From Epilithonimonas zeae (GTDB lineage Bacteria; Bacteroidota; Bacteroidia; Flavobacteriales; Weeksellaceae): a stretch of 64,000 nt of DNA. The position numbers were made by a program, and so were the translations under genes. This document shows, one piece after another, positions 17,869-26,148 of the stretch. The DNA is taken from NCBI RefSeq assembly GCF_023278365.1, contig NZ_CP075338.1, forward strand, positions 3,534,001-3,598,000, given 5' to 3'. The notes below the pieces were generated by a model that ran no database searches, was not told where the DNA came from, and saw only the letters and a program-made list of their open reading frames with translations. Numbering within the stretch: position 1 is the first letter of the stretch; each line of letters opens with the position of its first letter.

Positions 17869-18253
17869 TGTTTATCTATGTAATTTATTCTATTCTAAAT
17901 TTTTGTTTAGGCATCTTATCCCCCTGCAGTTTATCCTGAGCTTGTCGAAGGGCTTCCAATCTTTTCTCCACTTCTTTGCGTAAAAAGGATTTTCGCTCAA
18001 GTCGAACTGTGAGTAATTCTACGTTCTTGGATTGTATTTAATATTTTAAATAATATACTTTACAATTTCGAATGTTGGTAAAATTAAATAAAATATTCAC
18101 TTGCGCAATCGATTGCGCAAAATAAAAACAACGACTCTCCAAAAGCATTATTAACACTCGAAAAACAGAAAACAGTGATACGCTTTTTTCCAGATAATTC
18201 TTAATATATGATTCAAATTTCTTTAATTTGCAATGCTAAAAATAATTTCAACA
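17869..18253. other. Divergent intergenic region GH28/fabV
   Basis: This 385-base gene-free stretch holds a chimeric dispersed element (17926-18013) in which 'cctgagcttgtcgaaggg' is joined to a decayed 'cgtaaaaaggattttcgctc' segment. AT-rich DNA and the 20-bp palindrome at 18101-18120 follow. The fabV start at 18254 is preceded by a 'ctttaatttg' sequence close to, but not exactly, the TAnnTTTG -7 consensus. Confidence 0.6.
18101..18120. promoter_or_regulatory. Perfect 20-bp palindrome, LacI-family-like operator
   Basis: The sequence ttgcgcaatcgattgcgcaa is identical to its reverse complement. A central CG flanked by symmetrical GCGCAA half-sites is the style of LacI/GalR-family operators, which commonly control carbohydrate genes. 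It lies 233 bases before the GH28 start and 134 bases before fabV. No LacI-family gene is present in the window, so the regulator is unidentified. Confidence 0.6.
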
Positions 18254-19456
18254 ATGATTATTCAACCTAGAACAAGAGGATTTATATGTTTGACGGCACA
18301 TCCAGACGGAGCGCATCAAAGCATTAAAAATCAAATAGAATATGTAAAGTCCAAAGGCGAAATCAAAAACGGACCAAAAAAAGTATTGGTAATCGGAGCT
18401 TCTACGGGATTCGGGATTGCTTCAAGAATTACTGCAGCTTTCGGTTCTAATGCTGCTACAGTTGGTGTTTTCTTTGAAAAACCAGCATCTGAAGGGAAAA
18501 TGGGAACAGCGGGTTGGTACAATTCTGCAGCTTTCGAAAAAGAAGCGCACGAAGCTGGACTTTATGCAAAAAGTATCAACGGCGATGCGTTTTCTGACGA
18601 AGTGAAAAAAGAAACAATTGAGTTGATTAAAAAAGACCTTGGTCAGGTTGATTTGGTGGTTTATAGTTTGGCTTCTCCAAGAAGAACGCATCCAAAAACA
18701 GGTGTTGCTTATGCATCAGTTTTAAAGCCGATTGGCAAGCCCTTTACCAATAAAACGGTTGATTTTCATACAGGTGTAGTTTCTGACATCACCATTAATC
18801 CGGTTGAAAACGACGAAGATATTTCCAACACAGTTGCTGTAATGGGTGGTGAAGACTGGAAATTCTGGATAGAAGATTTGAAGGCGGCAGGTGTATTGGC
18901 AGAAGGCGTTCAAACCGTTGCTTATTCTTACATTGGTCCTGAACTGACTTTCCCAATCTACAGAAACGGAACAATCGGACAAGCGAAAAATGACTTGGAA
19001 GCGACTGTAACAGTTTTGAATGATTTATTAAAAGACCTCAACGGAAAATCTTATGTTTCTGTGAACAAAGCTTTGGTAACGCAATCTAGTTCAGCGATTC
19101 CTGTAGTTCCATTGTATATTTCTTTGCTTTATAAAGTGATGAAAGCAAAAGGAACGCACGAAGGAACAATTGAACAAATCCAAAGATTGTTTGCTGACAG
19201 ATTATATACTGAAAACGGAAATGTTGAATTAGACTCAGCAGGAAGAATCAGAATTGATGATCTGGAAATGGCGGAAGATGTTCAGGCGGAAGTAGCGAAA
19301 CTTTGGGAACAAACTTCAACTGAAAACCTTTCCGAAATCAGTGATATCGAAGGTTACAGAAAAGAATTCTTCAATCTTTTTGGTTTCCAGTTTGACGAAA
19401 TCGATTATGAGAAAGATGCAAATGAGAACGTGCAAGTTCCAAGTATTGAAGCTTAA
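18254..19456 (+). CDS. fabV: Enoyl-[ACP]/trans-2-enoyl-CoA reductase FabV
   Basis: The 400-aa product starts MIIQPRTRGFICLTAHPDG, the conserved FabV N-terminus. An in-frame ATG at 18233 would add seven residues with no family support. The NAD-binding glycine motif GASTGFG is at 48-54. The FabV catalytic pair is Tyr236-x8-Lys245, longer than the spacing in FabI. It catalyses the last NADH-dependent reduction of each fatty-acid elongation cycle in the cytoplasm. FabV enzymes are known to be less sensitive to triclosan than FabI. A terminator follows at 19516-19542, and an acyltransferase of lipid synthesis lies convergently downstream. Confidence 0.93.
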   Translation: MIIQPRTRGFICLTAHPDGAHQSIKNQIEYVKSKGEIKNGPKKVLVIGASTGFGIASRITAAFGSNAATVGVFFEKPASEGKMGTAGWYNSAAFEKEAHEAGLYAKSINGDAFSDEVKKETIELIKKDLGQVDLVVYSLASPRRTHPKTGVAYASVLKPIGKPFTNKTVDFHTGVVSDITINPVENDEDISNTVAVMGGEDWKFWIEDLKAAGVLAEGVQTVAYSYIGPELTFPIYRNGTIGQAKNDLEATVTVLNDLLKDLNGKSYVSVNKALVTQSSSAIPVVPLYISLLYKVMKAKGTHEGTIEQIQRLFADRLYTENGNVELDSAGRIRIDDLEMAEDVQAEVAKLWEQTSTENLSEISDIEGYRKEFFNLFGFQFDEIDYEKDANENVQVPSIEA

Positions 19457-19491
19457 GAATAGAAATTAGAGTTTAGATATTAGAATTTTAG
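19457..19491. repeat. Short 7-bp-periodic tract after fabV
   Basis: The trinucleotide 'tag' recurs at 19460, 19467, 19474 and 19481 with a strict 7-base spacing, then slips to 19489. This is a half-element of the type seen in the ABC operons, without an opposing arm. Confidence 0.5.
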
Positions 19492-19515
19492 ACTTTAATT
19501 AAAATGATAAAATAG

Positions 19516-19545
19516 AAACGGCTACTTTTTCAGTAGCCGTTTTTT
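19516..19545. terminator. Bidirectional terminator fabV / plsC-type gene
   Basis: aaacggctact (19516-19526) and agtagccgttt (19532-19542) form a perfect 11-bp stem with a 5-base loop. There is a T-run on the plus strand and an A-rich flank that gives a T-run on the minus strand. It sits between two convergent genes. Confidence 0.8.
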
Positions 19546-20342
19546 TATTGTTGAGATTGAGATTTTATCTCTTTTTGTTTAACATCGTATTCGTGCAGAA
19601 GGTTGTGTTGTGGAGTCTGCTCTATGGCGTGCATTATTTTGTCCAGAATTTGTGTCGCCGACTCATTATCGTAATCGATATCCAAAGCAGGTTTGAACTC
19701 CATTGTAGGTTTAACACCAGTTACTTTGATTTTCAATCCTTTCTTATCAAAAGCTCTTCGGAATCCATCAATTTTAATTGGAATTACTGTTGGTCTTTGG
19801 TTTTTAATCAGCTTTGCCGTTCCTTTTCTACCTTGTGCATAAGCAGAAGTTGTACCTTGAGGAAAAGTAATAACCCAGCCGTTATCCAAAGCTTTCATAA
19901 TGTTTTCAACTTCGGTAAGGTCAACCATTCGGTTTACGTTTTGACCTTCTGCTCTCCACGTTCTTTTTACTGTAACTGCACCGGCGATTTTAAAAATTCT
20001 CGCCAAAATTCCTTTATTCATTGTTTCTTCTGCGGCCACATAATAGAAATCTACTTTTGGGTTCAGAAGGTAAACAGGATTTTTTATTGTGTTGTGATAA
20101 CCGTTATTCACAGCGCAAAATGCGTGATACATCGCCGCAACATCCGCAAAATAAGTCTGATGATTGGAAACGAAAAGAACATTGCTGTCTGGCAAATCAG
20201 AAAGATTTTCAGTTCCGGTAATCTTCAATTTATTAAAACCATTGAATCTCCTGTAGGAAACAATTCCCAGAATGAAAATAATTATTCTTTTCAGAATATA
20301 AATATTTCCAAAAGAATCGGTAAAAATATTTTTTTTTGCCAT
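19545..20342 (-). CDS. 1-acyl-sn-glycerol-3-phosphate acyltransferase family protein (PlsC type)
   Basis: The 265-aa product has an N-terminal hydrophobic stretch (about 17-30). Its acyltransferase box I is NHQTYFAD (60-67) and the box III-like motif is 'FPQGTTSA'. These define the glycerolipid acyltransferase fold that transfers an acyl chain to lysophosphatidate or a similar acceptor at the inner membrane. Oddly, His61 and Asp67 are separated by five residues rather than the usual four. It is transcribed towards fabV and is likely a lipid-synthesis enzyme, but the precise acceptor cannot be read from sequence. Confidence 0.82.
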   Translation of the reverse strand: MAKKNIFTDSFGNIYILKRIIIFILGIVSYRRFNGFNKLKITGTENLSDLPDSNVLFVSNHQTYFADVAAMYHAFCAVNNGYHNTIKNPVYLLNPKVDFYYVAAEETMNKGILARIFKIAGAVTVKRTWRAEGQNVNRMVDLTEVENIMKALDNGWVITFPQGTTSAYAQGRKGTAKLIKNQRPTVIPIKIDGFRRAFDKKGLKIKVTGVKPTMEFKPALDIDYDNESATQILDKIMHAIEQTPQHNLLHEYDVKQKEIKSQSQQ

Positions 20343-20438
20343 TGCTTTTTTAATTAGATTTTAAAACTAAAAATCTTTATTAATTTAATAAATTGATTAA
20401 CCAATTTTCATTCCCAAACTGCGGGAATATTTGCAAAA

Positions 20439-21068
20439 TTAAACATTTTTTAACAAGTTGCTGAACTCGCTCAAAATCATTGATGTAGCTCCCCAAATGA
20501 TGTAACCATTGAAATCGATTACGGGAACTTCATAACCTTTCGTAGAAGGTAAAGCCATTATCTTTGGCTGGTCGGGAAGACTTAATAAAGATGAAATAGG
20601 GAATTCAATCAATTCTACAGCTTCTGTTTCCTGTAAAACGAATTCAGGATTTTTCTTCGTGTAAGACACAAAAGAATGAACATAAAAATTACTTGGCGGA
20701 ATATAAATCGGAGACATCTCACGAATGATTCTTACATAATGTTCATCAATTCCTAATTCCTCAGAAGTCTCGCGTTTAGCTGTATAAGCAAAATCTGGGT
20801 CTTCTTTTTCTCTTTTTCCACCAGGCAATGAGATTTGTCCGCTGTGCCTGTCGTTTTCATTCACGCTTCTTACAATCAGAGGGAAATGCCATTCATTGTT
20901 TTTAAGATAAAGTAGAATATTAACAGCTGCAAACTTTGGATTTTTAGTCAGAATATCTTCGTAACTGAAAACAGGACGATAGGGCGGAGAATAAATTTTG
21001 TGGGCATTTTCACCCAACAATTCCGCTGCTTTGATATCTCTGAGTAAATCTTTTCCAAAAATCTGCAT
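20439..21068 (-). CDS. Nudix hydrolase, coenzyme A diphosphatase-like (NudL/UPF0035 type)
   Basis: The 209-aa product has 'HSGQISLPGGKRE' followed by 'RETSEELGI', which is the Nudix box with the preceding 'GQ-x-S/A-x-PGG' motif of CoA pyrophosphatases. The conserved REx2EE metal-binding part is intact. These cytoplasmic enzymes split CoA or related nucleotide diphosphates. It is separated by 96 bases from the downstream acyltransferase on the same strand, so the two may be read together. A TATCTTTG box lies on the minus strand just before the start. Confidence 0.8.
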   Translation of the reverse strand: MQIFGKDLLRDIKAAELLGENAHKIYSPPYRPVFSYEDILTKNPKFAAVNILLYLKNNEWHFPLIVRSVNENDRHSGQISLPGGKREKEDPDFAYTAKRETSEELGIDEHYVRIIREMSPIYIPPSNFYVHSFVSYTKKNPEFVLQETEAVELIEFPISSLLSLPDQPKIMALPSTKGYEVPVIDFNGYIIWGATSMILSEFSNLLKNV

Positions 21069-21072
21069 ATCT

Positions 21073-21080
21073 CAAAGATA
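21073..21080 (-). promoter_or_regulatory. Possible -7 box (TAnnTTTG) for the Nudix gene
   Basis: Read on the minus strand the bases are tatctttg, matching the Bacteroidetes -7 consensus. No good TTG element was found at 19-21 bases, and the distance to the start codon is very short, so this is tentative. Confidence 0.3.
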
Positions 21081-21120
21081 AGAAAAGTTAAAGAATTTCT
21101 TATCGCCGTTCAATATAAAA

Positions 21121-21149
21121 AAAGTCGCAAAGACTAACTTTACGACTTT
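21121..21149 (-). terminator. Terminator after the second tolC-like gene
   Basis: aaagtcg (21121-21127) and cgacttt (21143-21149) pair. On the minus strand the stem is followed by a run of Ts. It lies just downstream of the tolC-like gene ending at 21184. Confidence 0.6.
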
Positions 21150-21183
21150 AGAATATTATAATTTATGAATGTTTGATATATAG

Positions 21184-22545
21184 TTACAAATTAATCCCAC
21201 GTCCAGCGTAAAAATCTAAAACTTTGATACTGAACAGATAATTGTATTTTGCCTGTGCTACAGAACCTTGTGCATTTGCATAATTGTTTCTGGCAATTGT
21301 TACGTCGTAGATTGTAGAGCGTCCGGCTTCATAACTTTTCTCAGCAAAATCCAAAGCTAACCTAGTGCTTTTTTCAGCTTCGATAGCAGCAAGATAGATT
21401 TCATAATTAGAATCTGCATTAAACTGCGCCTGCTGAATATCCTGCTTCAACTGGAATTTCTGTTGCTCCAGATTATTTTTCGCAACCACTTCATTGATTT
21501 TGGTTTGCTCAACCTGAAGTTTTGTAATTCCTTTATTGAAAATAGGGATATTAGCTGATAAGCTCAACTGTTGTCCAAAATTATCTTTGTATTGTTGTGT
21601 GAAATTTCTTTCGGTTATGGCGACAGGATTTCCTGCTGCATCTACACTGTAGCCAATTGTATTTTTATTCAAAAGATTATTATAAAAACTTCCAATCCCG
21701 GCAGTAGCAGATATTGTAGGATAAAAATTAGTTTTCGCAACTTCAGTTTGTGCTTCAGCTGCTTTGATTCTAATTTCCGCTGCTTTTACAATGGGTTGAG
21801 AAGTGTAAGCAATATTCAGGACTTCTTCTACAGATTCTGTTTGTGGTGCCAATTCATCCGGAACTGGAATGTCTACCACATCAAATGTTTTGTAATCTTG
21901 TAATTGAAGAAGCTGAGCCATTGCAAACAATGCTTTATCTACATTAATTTGAGCTGTTTTTACATTCTGTTTCTCTCTCGCCAAAGACGCCGTTGCTTCT
22001 GCTAAAACCGTCTGAGCTGTAGTTCCAACATCTGTTGTGATTTTCGCTCGGTCGTATAATCTTTGTGCATTTTCCATTGCACTTTCTGAGATTTTTTTGA
22101 TTTCTCTATTCAGCATCACATTCAGATATTGCTGAGCAATTTGAAGTGAAATATTATTTGTGATGGTTTCGATATCCTGTAAACTAGCATCCACATCGAA
22201 GCTGGTTTTCTTGATAGTTTTTTCTAATCTTCCGTTATTATAAACCAAAATATTAGCTCCTAAATTGGCACCGTTATAATAACTGTCATTTCTGATACTG
22301 CTGGTTCCTACTAAGGATTGCCCAAAATTGGCATTGTTATTAATGGTGCCGGAAACCGAAGGCAAATACTCCTTTTTTGCCATTTCCAGATTTTTTGTCT
22401 GCACATCCTTGTTGTAAGCCTGCGCTTGGATTTGCAAATTGTTTTTAATTGCATAATCCACACATTCCTGAATTGTCCATTTTTTCTGAGAAAATCCCAA
22501 AACTCCTATTGACAAAAGCGAAATACAAAAAACTTTTTTAAGCAT
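21184..22545 (-). CDS. TolC family outer-membrane efflux protein (second exporter)
   Basis: The 453-aa product has a signal sequence (ending about 'GVLGFSQ') and then 'WTIQECVDYAIKNNLQIQAQ', the TolC/OEP opening shared with the gene at 12185. Two homologous helical halves follow, with Gln/Ala-rich coiled regions; 'YDVTIARNNYANAQG' marks the last helical hairpin. It is transcribed away from the ABC ATPase gene across a 161-base region. With that operon it forms a tripartite MacAB-TolC-type exporter. Confidence 0.88.
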   Translation of the reverse strand: MLKKVFCISLLSIGVLGFSQKKWTIQECVDYAIKNNLQIQAQAYNKDVQTKNLEMAKKEYLPSVSGTINNNANFGQSLVGTSSIRNDSYYNGANLGANILVYNNGRLEKTIKKTSFDVDASLQDIETITNNISLQIAQQYLNVMLNREIKKISESAMENAQRLYDRAKITTDVGTTAQTVLAEATASLAREKQNVKTAQINVDKALFAMAQLLQLQDYKTFDVVDIPVPDELAPQTESVEEVLNIAYTSQPIVKAAEIRIKAAEAQTEVAKTNFYPTISATAGIGSFYNNLLNKNTIGYSVDAAGNPVAITERNFTQQYKDNFGQQLSLSANIPIFNKGITKLQVEQTKINEVVAKNNLEQQKFQLKQDIQQAQFNADSNYEIYLAAIEAEKSTRLALDFAEKSYEAGRSTIYDVTIARNNYANAQGSVAQAKYNYLFSIKVLDFYAGRGINL

Positions 22546-22706
22546 AAAAGAAAAATTATACCCAATAAGACTCCGGAATTATAAAAATGTTACGCCAGTA
22601 ATTAAAATTTTTTCAAAATCTGATTAAATACAAAAATCACAAAATATTTTTTCGTGTTCTGTAACATTTGTATTCTCCGGTTTACTTATAATGTAAAATC
22701 CAGACA

Positions 22707-23408
22707 ATGTCTCATCCCATTCTGAAAATAGAAGATATTAACAAATCTTACGATACAGGCAAGAGCAAACTTCACGTGCTGAAAGGTATTAATCTTAATA
22801 TCAACCAAGGCGAGTTTGTTTCTATTATGGGAAGTTCAGGTTCCGGAAAATCGACTTTGCTGAATATCATCGGGATTTTGGATGAAGCTGATAATGGGAT
22901 TTATGAACTTGATGGATTTCCGATTAAACATCTCACAGAAGTAAAAGCTGCTGAATACAGAAGCCGTTTCATTGGATTTATTTTTCAATCATTTAATTTG
23001 ATTAATTATAAAACGGCGTTGGAAAACGTAGCACTTCCATTATATTATCAAAACGTTTCCAGAAAGGAAAGAACAAAAAAAGCCTTAGAGTATCTGGAAA
23101 AAGTAGGATTGAAAGAGTGGGCAGAACACCTTCCAAGTGAACTATCCGGCGGACAGAAACAAAGAGTTGCTATTGCAAGAGCGTTAATCTCTGAACCAAA
23201 ATTAATCCTTGCCGATGAACCTACCGGAGCTTTGGATTCCAAAACAACTCACGATATTATGAAGCTGCTTCAGGAAATTAACAACGAGGGAAAAACAATT
23301 GTTGTTGTAACGCACGAGAACGATGTTGCGGCACAAACCAAAAGAAACGTTGTCCTGAAAGATGGCAGAATAGAAAGCGATGAGTATATCCAACAAATTG
23401 TTTTATAA
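22707..23408 (+). CDS. ABC transporter ATP-binding protein (MacB type, second exporter)
   Basis: The 233-aa product is a complete nucleotide-binding domain. Walker A is GSSGSGKST (42-50), the signature is LSGGQ (146-150), Walker B LILADE starts at 166, and it is followed by PTGALDS. 'FIFQSFNLI' marks the MacB/LolD class. It is the first gene of a four-gene operon with two half-size permeases and a periplasmic adaptor. Unlike E. coli MacB, the ATPase is a separate polypeptide. Confidence 0.9.
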   Translation: MSHPILKIEDINKSYDTGKSKLHVLKGINLNINQGEFVSIMGSSGSGKSTLLNIIGILDEADNGIYELDGFPIKHLTEVKAAEYRSRFIGFIFQSFNLINYKTALENVALPLYYQNVSRKERTKKALEYLEKVGLKEWAEHLPSELSGGQKQRVAIARALISEPKLILADEPTGALDSKTTHDIMKLLQEINNEGKTIVVVTHENDVAAQTKRNVVLKDGRIESDEYIQQIVL

Positions 23409-23409
23409 A

Positions 23410-23515
23410 GCTGGATGATGGAAGTTAATGAATTGAAAACAGAGAAATTAAAAAATAAATACTGCGAAAAGCTGGAAGCTTCCAAACTTCCAACTTCGAG
23501 CTTCCAACCTGAAAA
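23410..23515. repeat. 7-bp-phased intergenic element (ATPase/permease junction, second exporter)
   Basis: The left part is gctggat, gatggaa, gttaatg, aattgaa (23410-23437). The right part, 23471-23505, is built of gctggaa, gcttcca, aacttcc, aacttcg, agcttcc, then aacctga. The words are the same as at 6311-6387 (gatggaag/cttccaac), although the two arms here are not in the same 7-bp phase. Confidence 0.6.
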
Positions 23516-23517
23516 TT

Positions 23518-24747
23518 ATGTTTGATTTAGACCGCTGGCAAGAGATATTTAGTTCCATTCGCAGTAATGTATTGCGGACGGTACTTTCTGGTTTTACGGT
23601 GGCGTTGGGACTTTTCATTTTCATTGTTTTATTTGGGATTGGAAACGGACTTAATAATTCCTTTGCGAAGGCGTTTACAAGAGATGCAACCAATCTGATA
23701 ATGGTTTGGGGCGGAAAGACAACTATTCCTTACGCTGGTTTGCAATCGGATAGGACCATTACATTTAATAATGATGATTTTGATGCAATTGTAAAGGAGA
23801 GCAAAGGAAAATTAGAGTACGCTTCACCAAGATATACGACGAATCTTACTGTGAAATATGGTAAGGAAAGTGGCAGTTATCAAATCAACGGTGTTTTGGG
23901 AGATGAAAAATTTCTTGAAAACAGAACGATGATAGACGGTCGTTACATCAATGAGCGAGATAACGAACTGAAACAAAATGTAGCATCCATTGGAAGAATG
24001 GCTTGGCGGGATTTGATTCGTGATGGTAATCCGATTGGGAAAGATTTGGAAATCAATGGAACGATGTTCAAAGTCGTTGGGGTTTTCTCTGACCCAGGTG
24101 GTGATTGGGATGAACGCCATATTTCTATTCCGCTTTCCACACTACAACAGATGAAGAAAAGTTCGGACACCATCAGTACTGTGATGTTGGCTTATAACCC
24201 GGATATGACGCCGGATGAAGGTATAAAATATGGAGACCAACTTGAGAAAAACATTAAAGCAAGACAAAATATTTCTCCAGAAGACCAACAAGGAATCAGA
24301 GTTAGTAATAATGCTAAAAATACACAGGATTCTTTTGCTTTCTTGTTTGTGATTACTGCTGTTGTTGGATTTATCGGGCTTGGAACTTTGCTGGCGGGAA
24401 TCATTGGAATCAGTAATATCATGGTTTACATCATCAAGGAAAGAACCAAAGAGATAGGCGTAAGAAAAGCAATTGGCGCAAAACCAGCCGGAATTGTGGC
24501 TTTGATTTTACAGGAAAGTATTGTAATTACTGTGATTTCCGGATTTGTTGGAGTAGGATTAGGTGTTCTGGCTTTGAAATTAATTGGTAATAATCTGGAA
24601 GATTTCTTTATCACAGAACCATCCGTAGGTTGGGGATTAATTGCTGCAGCATTTTTCTGTTTGGTACTTTCTGGTGCAATTGCAGGATTTGTTCCAGCTT
24701 ACAAAGCATCGAAAATCAAACCGATTGAGGCTCTGAGAACAGATTAA
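23518..24747 (+). CDS. ABC transporter permease, MacB type (second exporter, subunit 1)
   Basis: The 409-aa product has the single-length MacB/FtsX layout. There is one helix (about 20-42), a periplasmic MacB_PCD domain, then three helices from about 275, where 'KERTKEIGVRKAIGAKPAGIV' is the coupling segment that meets the ATPase. The C-terminal 'KASKIKPIEALRTD' is the standard family ending. Paired with the next gene it probably makes a heterodimeric permease. Confidence 0.9.
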   Translation: MFDLDRWQEIFSSIRSNVLRTVLSGFTVALGLFIFIVLFGIGNGLNNSFAKAFTRDATNLIMVWGGKTTIPYAGLQSDRTITFNNDDFDAIVKESKGKLEYASPRYTTNLTVKYGKESGSYQINGVLGDEKFLENRTMIDGRYINERDNELKQNVASIGRMAWRDLIRDGNPIGKDLEINGTMFKVVGVFSDPGGDWDERHISIPLSTLQQMKKSSDTISTVMLAYNPDMTPDEGIKYGDQLEKNIKARQNISPEDQQGIRVSNNAKNTQDSFAFLFVITAVVGFIGLGTLLAGIIGISNIMVYIIKERTKEIGVRKAIGAKPAGIVALILQESIVITVISGFVGVGLGVLALKLIGNNLEDFFITEPSVGWGLIAAAFFCLVLSGAIAGFVPAYKASKIKPIEALRTD

Positions 24748-24796
24748 GTTATAGAGTGGGAGAGTTTTAGAGAATTTGAGAATATTGTAATAAAAG

Positions 24797-24824
24797 CATT
24801 TATCAATCATCATTAATCATTTAT
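24797..24824. repeat. 7-bp tandem tract between the two permeases of the second exporter
   Basis: Four consecutive 7-mers, catttat, caatcat, cattaat, catttat, lie immediately before an A-rich leader and the GTG start at 24835. A gag-rich stretch at 24752-24782 precedes it but is not a clean complement. The words 'agttaat, catttat' recur at 26113-26126 before the adaptor gene. Confidence 0.55.
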
Positions 24825-24834
24825 AAACAAAAAC

Positions 24835-26103
24835 GTGAATATACTTTTCAAAAGAGATACCTGGCAGGAGATTTATTATTCCCTTCGGAATAATAAGCTC
24901 AGAACGTTTCTTACGATGATAGGCGTGGGCTGGGGTATGTTTTTGTATGTTAGTTTGTTAGGTGCTGCAAAAGGGATGGAAAATGGTTTTAACAAATTGT
25001 TTTCCGGGCTTGCAACCAACTCGATATTCCTTTGGCCACAAAATACCAATATCCCTTACGAAGGTTTTGCGAAAGGCAGAAAAATGGACCTTCATCTGAA
25101 AGATATAGAATATATCACGAAGAAAATTCCAGAAATCGATTATATTTCGCCTCAAAGTGTGCGAGGTAATTTTGGGACGCCAGGCGAGCAGATTTCCAGA
25201 AATGGAAAGAAAAACACCTATATGATAACGGGCGATTTTCCTGTTGGTAATCAGATTTCCAAGAAAAAATTATTATTCGGACGATATATTAATGATGCAG
25301 ATATTCAGTCTAAAAAGAATGTGATTGTCATAGGAGAGGATATTTATAAAAATCTTTTTGATGCGAAGAAAAATGAAGACCCTATTGGGAAATCAGTCAA
25401 TCTGAAAGGTATATTTTTCAATGTCATTGGTGTTTTCAGAGTTCCAAGAGGTGGTGGGATGGAGAATGACCAATCAGCTTATATTCCGTTTTCCACTTAT
25501 TCCGGGATGTATAACGAGGGTGATAAAGTTGGATTTTTCGCTATCGTTGGAAAGCCAAATGCCGAAGCTGCAATTGTGGAAACTAAAGTGAAAGACGAAT
25601 TGAAAAAAATCAATCACGTTTCGCCTGAAGATACTAATGCATTCGGAAGCTTTAACCTGGCAAAAGAATTTAAAAAAGTAACAGGATTTTTGACCGGAAT
25701 GCAGTTGTTGACAATAGTTGTAGGAACATTAACGATTTTGGCAGGTGTCATTGCGATTTCAAATATCCTATTAATTACAGTAAAAGAAAGAACCAAAGAA
25801 ATAGGAATCAGAAGAGCTTTGGGAGCAAAACCGGCTGAAGTTCGAAATCAGATTTTGCTGGAAAGTGTTGTGATTACTTTATCATCAGGATTATTAGGAT
25901 TTTTATCTGGGATTTTTCTTCTCATTATTCTGAATGTTGCAACAATGAACAATGATGCTTTCCCATTCAGTAATCCGACTGTGGATTACGGAAATGTATT
26001 TTCGGCAATGGGAATTATGATTTTCCTCGGATTGGTTATCGGATTGATTCCTGCACAAAGAGCGGTTAAAATCAAACCAATTGAAGCCTTAAGAACAGAA
26101 TAA
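24835..26103 (+). CDS. ABC transporter permease, MacB type (second exporter, subunit 2)
   Basis: The 422-aa product is homologous to the preceding permease (DTWQEIYYSLRNNKLRTFLT matches its N-terminus in pattern). It has one N-terminal helix, a periplasmic domain and three C-terminal helices. The coupling motif is 'KERTKEIGIRRALGAKPAEVR' and the end is 'KIKPIEALRTE'. The start appears to be GTG, since no ATG lies in frame nearby, which is unusual here. The two permeases together suggest a heterodimer driven by the shared ATPase. Confidence 0.88.
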   Translation: MNILFKRDTWQEIYYSLRNNKLRTFLTMIGVGWGMFLYVSLLGAAKGMENGFNKLFSGLATNSIFLWPQNTNIPYEGFAKGRKMDLHLKDIEYITKKIPEIDYISPQSVRGNFGTPGEQISRNGKKNTYMITGDFPVGNQISKKKLLFGRYINDADIQSKKNVIVIGEDIYKNLFDAKKNEDPIGKSVNLKGIFFNVIGVFRVPRGGGMENDQSAYIPFSTYSGMYNEGDKVGFFAIVGKPNAEAAIVETKVKDELKKINHVSPEDTNAFGSFNLAKEFKKVTGFLTGMQLLTIVVGTLTILAGVIAISNILLITVKERTKEIGIRRALGAKPAEVRNQILLESVVITLSSGLLGFLSGIFLLIILNVATMNNDAFPFSNPTVDYGNVFSAMGIMIFLGLVIGLIPAQRAVKIKPIEALRTE

Positions 26104-26105
26104 AA

Positions 26106-26126
26106 AACTAACAGTTAATCATTTAT
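26106..26126. repeat. 7-bp half-element before the adaptor gene
   Basis: Three 7-mers, aactaac, agttaat, catttat, end 22 bases before the ATG of the adaptor. They share the catttat word with 24797-24824. Confidence 0.4.
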
Positions 26127-26148
26127 AATTAAACTATATTTCTACATA

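Noticed and set aside
19548-20357. Plus-strand 269-codon open frame
   Set aside because: It is antisense to the acyltransferase gene, which has clear catalytic motifs. It is rich in Cys, Phe and Ser, as expected of a shadow.
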